From assembly GCA_020025965.1 (NCBI GenBank), contig JAHHRG010000033.1, positions 1 to 21,573 on the forward strand: a DNA stretch of 21,573 bases, read 5' to 3'. This DNA comes from Sutterella sp. (lineage in GTDB: Bacteria; Pseudomonadota; Gammaproteobacteria; Burkholderiales; Burkholderiaceae_F). A program made the position numbers and the translations under genes. Positions within the stretch are counted from its first letter, which is position 1, and the number at the start of each line of letters is the position of its first letter. Positions 15,443 to 21,573 of the stretch are shown here, in pieces. A model generated the notes under the pieces. The model did not search any database and had not been told where the DNA came from. It saw nothing but the letters and a program-made list of their open reading frames with translations.

Positions 15443-15521
15443 TCTTCGATGCCACCGTTTCGAGGACGGCGGCCAAGAGAACCGCGAAGGCAAGACCGGC
15501 AAACCAGTAGAAATAGGCCAT
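15429..15521 (-). CDS. cydX: CydX, small subunit of cytochrome bd oxidase
   Basis: This is a 30-residue gene below the usual length cutoff of gene callers. The product begins MAYFYWFAGLAFAVLLAAVL and ends ETVASKNDAE: one membrane helix starting with an aromatic YFYWF stretch, then a short polar tail. This is the layout of CydX (about 37 residues in E. coli), which stabilises the haems of CydAB. CGGAGA lies 8 bases before the ATG. Its place directly after cydB and before ybgE, overlapping the latter by 14 bp, is the standard order. Confidence 0.9.
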   Translation of the reverse strand: MAYFYWFAGLAFAVLLAAVLETVASKNDAE

Positions 15522-15575
15522 GATGATTGTCTCCGGGAAAGGCGTTTTGAAGTAAACGCCTTTCCTTATCCCAGA

Positions 15576-16715
15576 TTAGTAAAGTGAATGCGTGTTCTTT
15601 TCGATGTAGTCGCTCGTCAGCTTGCCGCTCATCACGCGGTAAGCCCAGCTCGTATAGAAGAGCACAATCGGGAGCATGATCAACGTGACGAAGAACATGA
15701 TTTCAAGCGTCAGGTGAGAGCTCGTGCAGTCCCAGATCGTGAGCCCGGCGTTGGGCATCGAGGAGGACGGCATGATGAAGGGGAACATCGAAATCAGGGG
15801 CGTCAGAATGATGCCGAGAAGGGCGGCGGACGAGAGAAGAATCGCCGTCTTGACCTTGTCGGCACGGATCATCAGCGCACCCAGGAGGGTACCGATGAGA
15901 CCCAGAGCCGGCACAACCCACAAAACGGGCAAGTCGGCATAGTTCTTGAACCAAGCGCCTTCAACGACTTCAACGGTCTTGGCCAGGGGATTGGCGGGAC
16001 CTGCCGGATCAAGACCTGCCACGGCGACGTAGCCGTCAATACCGTAGTAGGTCCAGAGACCGCCGACCGCAAAGAGCACGGCGGACAAAAGGCCGAAGAT
16101 CCAGGACACCGTGCGTGCACGAGCCTGAAGTTCGCCTTCCGTACGCAGCACCAGGTAATTGGCACCGTGGAAGACAATCATCGCCAAGGAGAGCACGCCG
16201 CAGACGAGACCGAAGGGATTCAAAAGCGCCCAGAAGGAGCCCGTGTAGATCGGACGCATCGTGTCGTCAATGTAGAAAGGCACGCCCAGAAGCAGATTGC
16301 CGAACGCCACACCGAAGATCACGGGCGGGACGGCGGAACCGATAAAGAGCATCCAGTCCCAGGACGTACGCCAGGTGGTGTGTTCCACCTTCGAGCGGTA
16401 GTCAAAGGCAACCGGACGGAAGATGAGTGCCATAAGGACAATCAACATCGCCCAGTAAAAGCCGGAGAAGGCCGTTGCGTACATCAGGGGCCAGGCGGCA
16501 AACATGGCGCCGCCGCCGGTGATGAGCCAGACCTGGTTGCCGTCCCAGTGCGGGGCGACGGAATTGATCATGATGCGGCGTTCGTTGTCGTTCTTACCCA
16601 AGAAAGGCAGAAGCGTACCGACACCCATGTCATGGCCGTCCATGATGGCAAAGCCCACCAAGAGGACGCCGATGAAAAGCCACCAGATGACTTTGAGGAT
16701 TTCATAATCGATCAT
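15576..16715 (-). CDS. cydB: Cytochrome bd ubiquinol oxidase subunit II, CydB
   Basis: The product is 379 residues, matching E. coli CydB (379). It begins MIDYEILKVIWWLFIGVLLVGFA, followed by the DGHDMGVG and WDGNQVWLITGGGA motifs. Pairs of membrane helices are separated by short loops throughout. The C-terminal part has LTIWDCTSSHLTL, as in CydB proteins. CydB forms the inner-membrane heterodimer with CydA, which reduces oxygen to water using ubiquinol at low oxygen tension. AGAGGA lies 8 bases upstream of the ATG. It starts 12 bp after the cydA stop, so the two are co-transcribed. Confidence 0.97.
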   Translation of the reverse strand: MIDYEILKVIWWLFIGVLLVGFAIMDGHDMGVGTLLPFLGKNDNERRIMINSVAPHWDGNQVWLITGGGAMFAAWPLMYATAFSGFYWAMLIVLMALIFRPVAFDYRSKVEHTTWRTSWDWMLFIGSAVPPVIFGVAFGNLLLGVPFYIDDTMRPIYTGSFWALLNPFGLVCGVLSLAMIVFHGANYLVLRTEGELQARARTVSWIFGLLSAVLFAVGGLWTYYGIDGYVAVAGLDPAGPANPLAKTVEVVEGAWFKNYADLPVLWVVPALGLIGTLLGALMIRADKVKTAILLSSAALLGIILTPLISMFPFIMPSSSMPNAGLTIWDCTSSHLTLEIMFFVTLIMLPIVLFYTSWAYRVMSGKLTSDYIEKNTHSLY

Positions 16716-16727
16716 TTGAGAGTCCTC

Positions 16728-18281
16728 TTACTTATTCTGTTCGAAGTGATAGCGGCCGGTGCCGAGCGTGCTCGGCCCCTTCTTGCCGAGTTTGATCATC
16801 AGGTACATTTCGACGATGATCAAAGCGGTGTAAAGGATGGCAAAGCCCGTGAGGGAACCTGCCACGTCAGCAGCCGACAAACTCGAGACCGAGAGGTGCG
16901 TCGGCAGGACGTTGAAAATCGTCCAGGGCTGACGACCGTATTCGGCGACAAACCAACCGGCTTCGCAGGCAATCCAGGGGAGCGGCAGCGAAAGGAAGGC
17001 AAGACGGAGGAACCAGCGCTTTTCGTGAATCGTGTTCTTCATGGAGTAGACAAGACCCAGGACGAAGACGAGGGCCATGACGAGACCGGAGCCCACCATC
17101 AGGCGGAAGGACCAGAACATCGGCGTGACGGACGGAACCGTATCCAAAGCGGCCTTTTCGATCATGTCGGGCGTTGCGTTGGCGACGTCGTTCGTGTAGC
17201 GCTTCAGGAGAAGACCGAAGCCGAGGTCGTCCTTCTTAGCCAGGAAGGCTTCCTGAAGTTCCGTGTTCTTCGGGTCCTTACGAAGGGCTTCCAGAGTGGC
17301 GACGGCAGCCTGACCGTTCACAATACGATCCTTGGCCGTTTCGACGAGCTGATTGATCCCCGGGATTTCGGTCGAAAGGGAACGCGTACCCATAATGCCG
17401 AAGACATAGGGAACGCTGATTTCCACCTTGTTCGTACGGTTTTCTTCATCGGGGATGGCAAAGACGGCCATCGGAGCCGGGGCTTCGTGCGTTTCCCAAA
17501 TGGCTTCCATGGCGGCGATCTTCGTCGGCTGATCGCGCGTGACGAGGTAACCGGATTCGTCACCCATCTGGATGGTCATGACGGAAGCGATGATGCCGAA
17601 AGCGGCAGCCAGACGGAAGGAGGACTTCGCAAACTTCACGTCCTGACGGCGGAGCATGTAGAAGGCCGAGAGAGCCATCACGAAAATGGCACCCGTCATA
17701 TAACCGCCGGCGATGGTATGAACGAACTTGGCCTGAGCCCATTCGCTCGTCACGACGGCCCAGAAGTCCGTCATTTCCATACGCATCGTTTCAAAGTTGA
17801 ATTCGGAACCCACGGGGCTCATCATCCAGGCATTGGCGATGAGAATCCAGAGAGCGGAGAGGTTCGAGCCCAAGGCCATCATGCAGGTGGCGGCCAAGTG
17901 CTTGCCCTTGGAGAGGCGATCCCAACCGAAGAAGAACAGACCGATGAAGGTCGATTCCAAGAAGAAGGCCATCAGACCTTCAATGGCGAGCGGTGCGCCG
18001 AAGATGTCGCCCACGTAATGGGAGTAGTAAGCCCAGTTCGTACCGAACTGGAATTCCATCGTAATGCCCGTGGCGACGCCAAGCGCAAAGTTGATGCCAA
18101 AGAGCTTGCCCCAGAAGCGGGTCATGTCTTTGTAGATCTGCTTACCCGTGATGACGTAGGTGACTTCCATCGCGACAAGCATGAAGGAAAGCCCCAACGT
18201 CAGCGGGACAAACAGGAAGTGGTACATAGCAGTGACTGCGAACTGCAGTCGGGAGAGATCGACTAGATCGGCAGGGATCAT
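16728..18281 (-). CDS. cydA: Cytochrome bd ubiquinol oxidase subunit I, CydA
   Basis: The product is 517 residues (522 in E. coli). Haem ligands can be placed: His21 (MYHFLFVP) for the b595 site, His188 (KFVHTIAGG) and Met395 (SFRLMVGSG) for b558. Each is two positions later than the E. coli residue. Glu101 and Glu109 correspond to the proton-channel glutamates. The quinol-binding loop contains GDESGY (240-245) and a long extension to about residue 380, so it belongs to the long-Q-loop type. A GRQPW motif lies near the C-terminus. AAGGAG seven bases upstream of the ATG supports the start, which overlaps the stop of the preceding cydP gene as ATGA. It is an inner-membrane, high-affinity oxidase subunit, suggesting life at low oxygen. 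Confidence 0.98.
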   Translation of the reverse strand: MIPADLVDLSRLQFAVTAMYHFLFVPLTLGLSFMLVAMEVTYVITGKQIYKDMTRFWGKLFGINFALGVATGITMEFQFGTNWAYYSHYVGDIFGAPLAIEGLMAFFLESTFIGLFFFGWDRLSKGKHLAATCMMALGSNLSALWILIANAWMMSPVGSEFNFETMRMEMTDFWAVVTSEWAQAKFVHTIAGGYMTGAIFVMALSAFYMLRRQDVKFAKSSFRLAAAFGIIASVMTIQMGDESGYLVTRDQPTKIAAMEAIWETHEAPAPMAVFAIPDEENRTNKVEISVPYVFGIMGTRSLSTEIPGINQLVETAKDRIVNGQAAVATLEALRKDPKNTELQEAFLAKKDDLGFGLLLKRYTNDVANATPDMIEKAALDTVPSVTPMFWSFRLMVGSGLVMALVFVLGLVYSMKNTIHEKRWFLRLAFLSLPLPWIACEAGWFVAEYGRQPWTIFNVLPTHLSVSSLSAADVAGSLTGFAILYTALIIVEMYLMIKLGKKGPSTLGTGRYHFEQNK

Positions 18282-18493
18282 TGCGGGTCTCCTTTATCAA
18301 TGTTGGTTTGTGTGGGGGAAGCTTGGTCGAAAAGGATGGCATTGCCAACCGTTTCGGGATTTATCAGAGGCCGATGTGCCGGACTGAAGAAGAAATACCA
18401 GAGACCGAAGATGAAAAGAAGCTTGCAGGCAATCACGACGGCAATCTCCAAAATGAGCTTCGGTCTTTTTGCTTGGGTTTTTGGCATTTTCAT
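18278..18493 (-). CDS. cydP: CydP-like small membrane protein of the cyd operon
   Basis: The product is 71 residues. A basic N-terminus (MKMPKTQAKRPK) precedes one membrane helix (LILEIAVVIACKLLFIFGLWYFFFS) and a polar tail. This matches the small proteins annotated as putative oxidase small subunit CydP, which precede cydA in many betaproteobacteria. The stop overlaps the cydA start (ATGA, 18278-18281), so translation is probably coupled. The ATG at 18493 is preferred to an in-frame TTG at 18511; an ATG at 18487 is also possible, and no strong ribosome-binding site distinguishes them. Assignment rests on position, length and the helix sequence. A role as an accessory subunit is inferred. Confidence 0.75.
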   Translation of the reverse strand: MKMPKTQAKRPKLILEIAVVIACKLLFIFGLWYFFFSPAHRPLINPETVGNAILFDQASPTQTNIDKGDPQ

Positions 18494-18518
18494 GGGTCTC
18501 AGGAATGTCAACTCATTA

Positions 18519-18549
18519 ATATTACGGAAAGCGAGCTCGCGCGTAATAT
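18519..18549. promoter_or_regulatory. Nested palindrome upstream of cydP
   Basis: ATATTACG (18519-18526) and CGTAATAT (18542-18549) enclose a perfect 10-bp palindrome GCGAGCTCGC (18531-18540). It ends 26 bp from the cydP ATG, so it overlaps the likely promoter or leader. It may be a repressor site or a leader hairpin; the regulator is unknown. It does not match the FNR consensus. Confidence 0.4.
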
Positions 18550-18766
18550 CCGTTTTCTATTAGTCGATAGAGGGGGACGCGACGAAACTCCTCAACCGAC
18601 AGAGGAAGGGGAGACGTTACGTTTTATCGATCAAACGAAAGACTTGTCGGACTCAACGAATGTTTCAAGTTTATTCTAAAAGACAAGCAAGTACCAGAAG
18701 GAATAGCCCTTAGACGCTTGGGAGAGAATCGCGATGAAGTGTGGAAAAAGGCAGGGAAAATGCGCT

Positions 18767-18960
18767 AAAGTTTCATCTTGGACACCGAGGCGGTCCGCCG
18801 AGTGAAGCGGCGGGTGTAACCGACACAAAGCTTGATGTCGGAGCAATAAGCGTGAACGCTGACGTTTCGGAACGCCGACCGGTGTCCTCGAAACTTTGAT
18901 ATAGAAAAAAGGCCTTTGATACCGAAAGAGAAACTCCCTTTCGACATCAAAGGCCTTTTT
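18767..18960 (+). ncRNA. Candidate structured small RNA with its own terminator
   Basis: Two nested outer stems, AAAGTTTC/GAAACTTT (18767-18774 with 18890-18897) and GGACACCG/CGGTGTCC (18780-18787 with 18880-18887), enclose four hairpins: CCGCCG/CGGCGG (18795-18813), CCGACA/TGTCGG (18820-18841), AGCG/CGCT (18849-18860) and CGTT/AACG (18863-18874). A strong terminator hairpin with a T-run follows at 18905-18960. Read on the plus strand the unpaired parts are A/G-rich (AGTGAAG, TGAA, GCAATA), as in folded RNAs, which favours that strand. The element contains no coding frame. It resembles no riboswitch or RNA family I can name: not 6S, SRP, tmRNA or RNase P. The promoter is not clear and the 5' end is only estimated. 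A mobile-element remnant with complex ends is an alternative. Confidence 0.45.
18905..18960. terminator. Long bidirectional terminator hairpin
   Basis: AAAAAAGGCCTTTGAT pairs with ATCAAAGGCCTTTTT, extended inside by CGAAAG/CTTTCG. T-runs exist on both strands. On minus it terminates the 18983-19540 gene; on plus it would end the candidate small RNA. Confidence 0.88.
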
Positions 18961-18982
18961 GCATTTGATAAAAGTCTATCTT

Positions 18983-19540
18983 TTAAAGCTCGGCGCAGGC
19001 ATCAAGGGCTTTCTTCAAAGCTTCGCGGGCGGCCGTTTTCTTCGAACGAATCGAAACGCCGAGGCGGAACTTTTCTTCAGTATGGATGCGGGCACGGATC
19101 GTAATGTCGGCGGCAAACTGATCGATGACAGGAATCATCGTATCGTTGAATTTGTTGTCAATAAAGCCCAAAAGATGGCCGTCGTGCGTCACGGCAATAC
19201 GGGCGGGATCGATCGTGCGGTCAAGCTTTGCGTTGTTGGCTATTTTCTGAGCATGGTTGCGAACGAATTGTTCGTCCATGTCAGTGAGGAAGAATTCGCG
19301 CGTTTCGGAATCATAGGGCTGATCGAGTTTGCTGATCGAATTCAACTGCGTTTCGACGCGTTCCTGCAGTTTGTCGATCTGATTGACAAGCGTCAGTGCA
19401 CCCACAACACCCAACACGGCACCGATGAGCCCCAGGACGAGCAGGGAAGAATCCGGAGCGATGAAGTAGCCGAGCAGCATGACGGTGATGCTCGTGATGA
19501 CAGCTCCGATAAGGCAAAGTTTGATTTTTGATCGGTCCAT
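18983..19540 (-). CDS. Two-TM protein with coiled-coil, function unknown
   Basis: The product is 185 residues; I do not recognise the family. Two adjacent membrane helices near the N-terminus (about 7-27 and 32-52) are followed by a probable coiled coil (about 53-72, QIDKLQERVETQLNSI). A soluble domain of about 110 residues contains the blocks AVTHDGHLLGFIDNKF and ITIRARIHTEEKFRLGVSI and a Lys/Ala-rich end. The soluble part should lie on one side of the inner membrane. An AGGAGA lies about 13 bases before the ATG, a long spacing. Upstream are a 10-bp stem-loop (19571-19598) and a tandem repeat (19615-19642). It is followed directly by a terminator, so it is probably monocistronic. Base composition is like the core genes. 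Confidence 0.7.
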   Translation of the reverse strand: MDRSKIKLCLIGAVITSITVMLLGYFIAPDSSLLVLGLIGAVLGVVGALTLVNQIDKLQERVETQLNSISKLDQPYDSETREFFLTDMDEQFVRNHAQKIANNAKLDRTIDPARIAVTHDGHLLGFIDNKFNDTMIPVIDQFAADITIRARIHTEEKFRLGVSIRSKKTAAREALKKALDACAEL

Positions 19541-19570
19541 TTTTTTTCTTTCTCTCCTCTGCTCGTGGGT

Positions 19571-19598
19571 GGAACCCGCTTTGGTCTTAGCGGGTTCC
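19571..19598 (-). other. Stem-loop in the leader of the two-TM protein gene
   Basis: GGAACCCGCT and AGCGGGTTCC form a perfect 10-bp stem with an 8-base loop, about 31 bp upstream of the start codon. No T-run follows on either strand, so it is not a normal terminator. It may affect translation or mRNA stability. Confidence 0.45.
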
Positions 19599-19871
19599 GG
19601 GGTGGCCTCTTAAATTGGTCGTAAGGCACTTTGGTCGAAGGGTTAAATTTACACTGTTCTAACGAGTTTCGCGTTCGGTGTTTCCCGTAGAGGCTATTGG
19701 TTTATAGGCGATTGTCGGGCTTTTTTCGTTTCAAACGAAACGAAAGGCAGACTTATGCCTACGAGGTTCGTTTGAATTCGGTTCGATGTAATTAATTAAG
19801 GTGAACTGTGAGGTGAAGAAATCTTCTTTCCTAACAATCGCTGAATCTGCTGGTCTGTCATTTCTTGTTTA

Positions 19872-20147
19872 AGGACTGCATTCATCATCGGTCAGACACA
19901 CGGAACCATAGCCCGTGACAAATTCGTGGAACCACTTGGATGACGTGTCGAGCTTGAGCGATAGAGTATTTCAATACAGAACTCCGAAGAAGATGGCGGT
20001 CTTGACCATAAGTACTCAGAGCCCGTATTCCGTAGGTTCGAAGCCGTAGGCGAGAAGGGCTACGATCGCAATGCTCTCGACGATGATCTTGGAAGCATCT
20101 TCTTTGGAGAGGTTGTTCTTACCGAGGAGAATGGGCTAGAGAGACAT
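19872..20147 (-). pseudogene. Decayed small reading frame (possible pseudogene)
   Basis: A perfect ribosome-binding site (AGGAGG) stands four bases before an ATG at 20147, but codon 4 is TAG. The same frame then continues for 39 codons (PILLGKNNLSKEDASKII and on to EPTEYGL), meets TGA, continues for 14 codons (VLMVKTAIFFGVLY), TGA again, then 34 more codons to a TAA near 19872. The peptides have protein-like composition and one hydrophobic stretch (ESIAIVALLAYGF). I do not recognise the protein. A terminator on the same strand lies just before it, as if an upstream neighbour gene had been lost. It could also be chance. Confidence 0.3.
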
Positions 20148-20164
20148 ACGGCCTCCTGATAAAG

Positions 20165-20193
20165 AAAAAGGCACCGCTTTGGGCGATGCCTTT
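20165..20193 (-). terminator. Rho-independent terminator upstream of the decayed frame
   Basis: AAAGGCA and TGCCTTT form the stem, extended by CGC/GCG after one mismatch. The minus strand continues into TTTTTC. No intact gene now ends here on the minus strand, so it is probably a leftover of a former neighbour. Confidence 0.7.
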
Positions 20194-20264
20194 AGTTGTC
20201 TTGATTAAGCGTCCTCGCAGACTGGATCTAGGGAAGATGTCGGCAAAGGCGCTTAACTCAGGTA

Positions 20265-20297
20265 TAAAAAAAGCCCTAGCGCTAAGTGCTAGGGCTA
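20265..20297 (-). terminator. Rho-independent terminator after the RelA/SpoT-fold gene
   Basis: AGCCCTAGC and GCTAGGGCT form a 9-bp stem with a 7-base loop. The minus strand continues into seven T residues (A-run 20266-20272 on the plus strand). It lies about 20 bp after the stop codon. Confidence 0.9.
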
Positions 20298-20316
20298 TAT
20301 AGCTAAGGAATTATTG

Positions 20317-21378
20317 TTAGCTTGCTAAAATTTCTGAGCAAATTGTTTTAAGGTTGGTAATAAAAGCTTTAGTGTCAACAAAGTAGTTTGGATAAGCAGT
20401 TCGGAGGTCTTTCATATCTCCCGCAGCTGCTAATACAACATCGATGTTGGGATTATTTTTTTCCTTACTTTCCATTAGCATATACATCTGCTCAGCCAAC
20501 TGAGGCTGGTCAGAAGCAAATGGAATGAACGAAGTGATTTTCTTATCGGTATCTAAAATGAGAAGATAATAACCATTCGATTTTTTGTTTTCGACACCAG
20601 AGGTTGCTCGGACAACGGATGTAAAAGCAGCGAGTTTGTCGAAAACTCCAAGTTCTTCTTCTAGTTGGAGAAACTCCTGAACGATCTCTTTAGGTGATTT
20701 TTCACGCAGACATTCAATGATAGGTTGTTTTTCTCGGATAGAAAAAAGCGCACTGCAAACTCGGAAAAATTGCTTGAACTTTTCATCGCCGATACCTGTT
20801 TTGAAAGAAGATTTTTCAATTACCCCTAGAGTTTCAACTGCTGTAGCCCAGTAGTGTTGAAGTTTTGTGCGAATTTGAACTTCAATTAACATTCCCTCCA
20901 ACTCTTCGTGTTGAGAAGTACTGTACTTAAATACTTGATGAATACCTCTATAGCCATCGGCTTTGGGATTTGCGATGTAGTTCTTCTCTGGAATGACAGG
21001 AGAATGTTTGTGTCTCCCCCGAACCAGAGACTGATGTAATTTGAAAACTTCATCAACGTTGTTAACTACAGCACGGATGCCTCCAATATCCTGCATGCGG
21101 TCAAGTTGCATAGACGGATAGCGTTTCAACTTCGCAACAATGGATGGAGTTCTTTTAAGACGTTGGGCAACAATCGCGGACTTGATGTTTAAAGCATCGA
21201 TTTTTTTTCTAATCAATGCTTGGATGGTATTGATAGGGCGATAGTAAAGAGCACGCCAATCGGATAATACCTGAAGAGCGTCCGTTGTCTCGGAATCAGG
21301 CAAACCCGGAGTGCGAAGTTTCTCTCCTGCTCTTCGGACAGCTTTTTTCGCTGGTACTTTAATTGAATCTACTGCCAT
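20317..21378 (-). CDS. Standalone RelA/SpoT-fold nucleotidyltransferase
   Basis: The product is 353 residues. The synthetase fold spans about 40-185. Visible motifs: SIVAKLKRYP before RMQDIGGIRAVV (Asp97 in the metal-binding position), KADGYRGIHQVF (138-150, Tyr143 and His146 of the substrate pocket) and LIEVQIRTKLQHYWA (Glu166 as second acidic residue). No HD hydrolase, TGS or ACT domain is present, so it is not a full Rel enzyme. The C-terminal 160 residues carry a helical part and a conserved-looking block with YPNYFVDTKAF. From family knowledge, short RelA/SpoT proteins make (p)ppGpp or related alarmones, or act as toxins modifying tRNA. Which applies here is unknown. The gene is far more AT-rich than its neighbours, has its own terminator and lies next to a probable insertion-sequence end, all signs of transfer. 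GGAA precedes the ATG. Confidence 0.88.
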   Translation of the reverse strand: MAVDSIKVPAKKAVRRAGEKLRTPGLPDSETTDALQVLSDWRALYYRPINTIQALIRKKIDALNIKSAIVAQRLKRTPSIVAKLKRYPSMQLDRMQDIGGIRAVVNNVDEVFKLHQSLVRGRHKHSPVIPEKNYIANPKADGYRGIHQVFKYSTSQHEELEGMLIEVQIRTKLQHYWATAVETLGVIEKSSFKTGIGDEKFKQFFRVCSALFSIREKQPIIECLREKSPKEIVQEFLQLEEELGVFDKLAAFTSVVRATSGVENKKSNGYYLLILDTDKKITSFIPFASDQPQLAEQMYMLMESKEKNNPNIDVVLAAAGDMKDLRTAYPNYFVDTKAFITNLKTICSEILAS

Positions 21379-21424
21379 TTAAATTCCAGATTTTTGATGT
21401 GTTAGAGGGCTGTACGATCTGTCT

Positions 21425-21453
21425 ATTTTACACAAGAAAATGGGATGAATAAA
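21425..21453 (-). promoter_or_regulatory. Possible promoter of the RelA/SpoT-fold gene
   Basis: On the minus strand TTTATT, 17 bp, TAAAAT lies about 47 bp upstream of the start codon. The -35 match is poor and the region is AT-rich, so this is tentative. Confidence 0.3.
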
Positions 21454-21517
21454 AGGCCATTTCAGCATCATTAGCTACTTACATTGCTACCTGTAACAAC
21501 AATGATAAGGAAGAGTT

Positions 21518-21573
21518 TGTGTCAAGCGACATGCAAGTTGACCCACCAAACGACATAAACTGACCCACCTACT
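21518..21573 (+). mobile_element. End of a probable IS21-like insertion sequence (cut by window edge)
   Basis: Two tandem near-repeats occur: CGACATGCAAGTTGACCCACC (21527-21547) and CGACATAAACTGACCCACC (21551-21569). They begin a few bases after a TGTGTCAAG. Short multiple repeats containing TGACCC at the terminus are typical of IS21-family ends. No transposase is inside the window, so family and boundary are inferred. Confidence 0.5.

Larger units (their letters stand above)
18494..18982. other. Intergenic region upstream of the cyd operon
   Basis: This 489-bp stretch has no convincing gene. Next to cydP lies a nested palindrome (18519-18549). Positions 18550-18766 show no motif I can name. 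Positions 18767-18960 hold a branched, RNA-like inverted structure followed by a terminator. The cyd promoter could not be placed with confidence. Confidence 0.6.
19541..20316. other. Long region without intact genes
   Basis: These 776 bp hold: a leader stem-loop (19571-19598); a tandem repeat TTGGTCGTAAGG/TTGGTCGAAGGG (19615-19642); a 17-bp palindrome TTTCGTTT-C-AAACGAAA (19724-19740); a small AGGCA/TGCCT hairpin (19745-19760); a decayed minus-strand reading frame (about 19872-20147); and two minus-strand terminators (20165-20193 and 20272-20296). No frame longer than 60 codons is present. Confidence 0.6.

Noticed and set aside
15588..18266. An 892-codon open frame on the plus strand
   Set aside because: It lies antisense to cydA and cydB across their whole length. 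It is His/Asp/Gly/Arg-rich, has no membrane or domain pattern and no ribosome-binding site. It is a by-product of the codon usage of the real genes.
18622..18636. Possible FNR/Anr box (TTATCGATCAA) upstream of the cyd operon
   Set aside because: Only one half-site matches TTGAT-N4-ATCAA, and it lies about 130 bp from the operon start.
18281..18679. A 132-codon plus-strand frame over cydP and its upstream region
   Set aside because: Partly antisense to cydP, with no ribosome-binding site or domain.
18767..18900. Retron msr-msd RNA as an explanation of the structured element
   Set aside because: The flanking inverted repeat is retron-like, but no reverse transcriptase gene is within the window and the inner hairpins are too short for an msd.

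Overview
The window is a chromosomal segment of a Gram-negative bacterium, probably a betaproteobacterium of the Sutterella/Parasutterella kind. The inference rests on four things: an OmpP1/FadL porin, a DUF3106-like envelope protein, a family-4 uracil-DNA glycosylase with an Ala/Pro-rich linker next to tsaB-rimI, and a cydA-cydB-cydX-ybgE operon led by a cydP-like gene. No rRNA or tRNA is visible, so the taxonomic placement is only inferred. Most of the window is GC-rich housekeeping DNA. From about 20.2 kb to the right edge the DNA becomes AT-rich and looks acquired.

Layout. Positions 1-950 hold the 5' end of a copper-type P1B ATPase gene (minus), divergent from an HxlR-type regulator with a cysteine-rich tail. 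Positions 954-4421 hold mfd (minus), followed by a FadL-type outer-membrane channel gene (minus, TTG start). ispDF, a fused bifunctional gene of the MEP isoprenoid pathway, follows on the plus strand. An OmpR-type regulator and an EnvZ-type kinase lie on the minus strand, with an intrinsic terminator between the two genes. A small secreted DUF3106-like protein comes next. Then comes a tightly coupled plus-strand operon, tsaB-rimI-uracil-DNA glycosylase-yhdT-panF, covering tRNA t6A synthesis, N-acetylation, base-excision repair and pantothenate uptake. Convergent to it is the minus-strand cytochrome bd operon cydP-cydA-cydB-cydX-ybgE. It includes a 30-residue cydX gene that is easily missed.

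The right part (18.5-21.57 kb) is accessory. It holds a strongly structured, terminator-ended element at 18767-18960 that looks like an uncharacterised small RNA, a two-TM protein of unknown function, and about 780 bp of mostly non-coding or decayed sequence. It ends with an AT-rich gene for a standalone RelA/SpoT-fold nucleotidyltransferase and a short tandem-repeat end resembling an IS21-family element.

The most interesting unexplained signals are three. The first is the branched RNA-like element. The second is a shared palindromic promoter motif (TTAAGGGTAAACCC) upstream of both the FadL gene and the DUF3106-like gene. The third is the RelA/SpoT-fold gene beside a mobile-element end.
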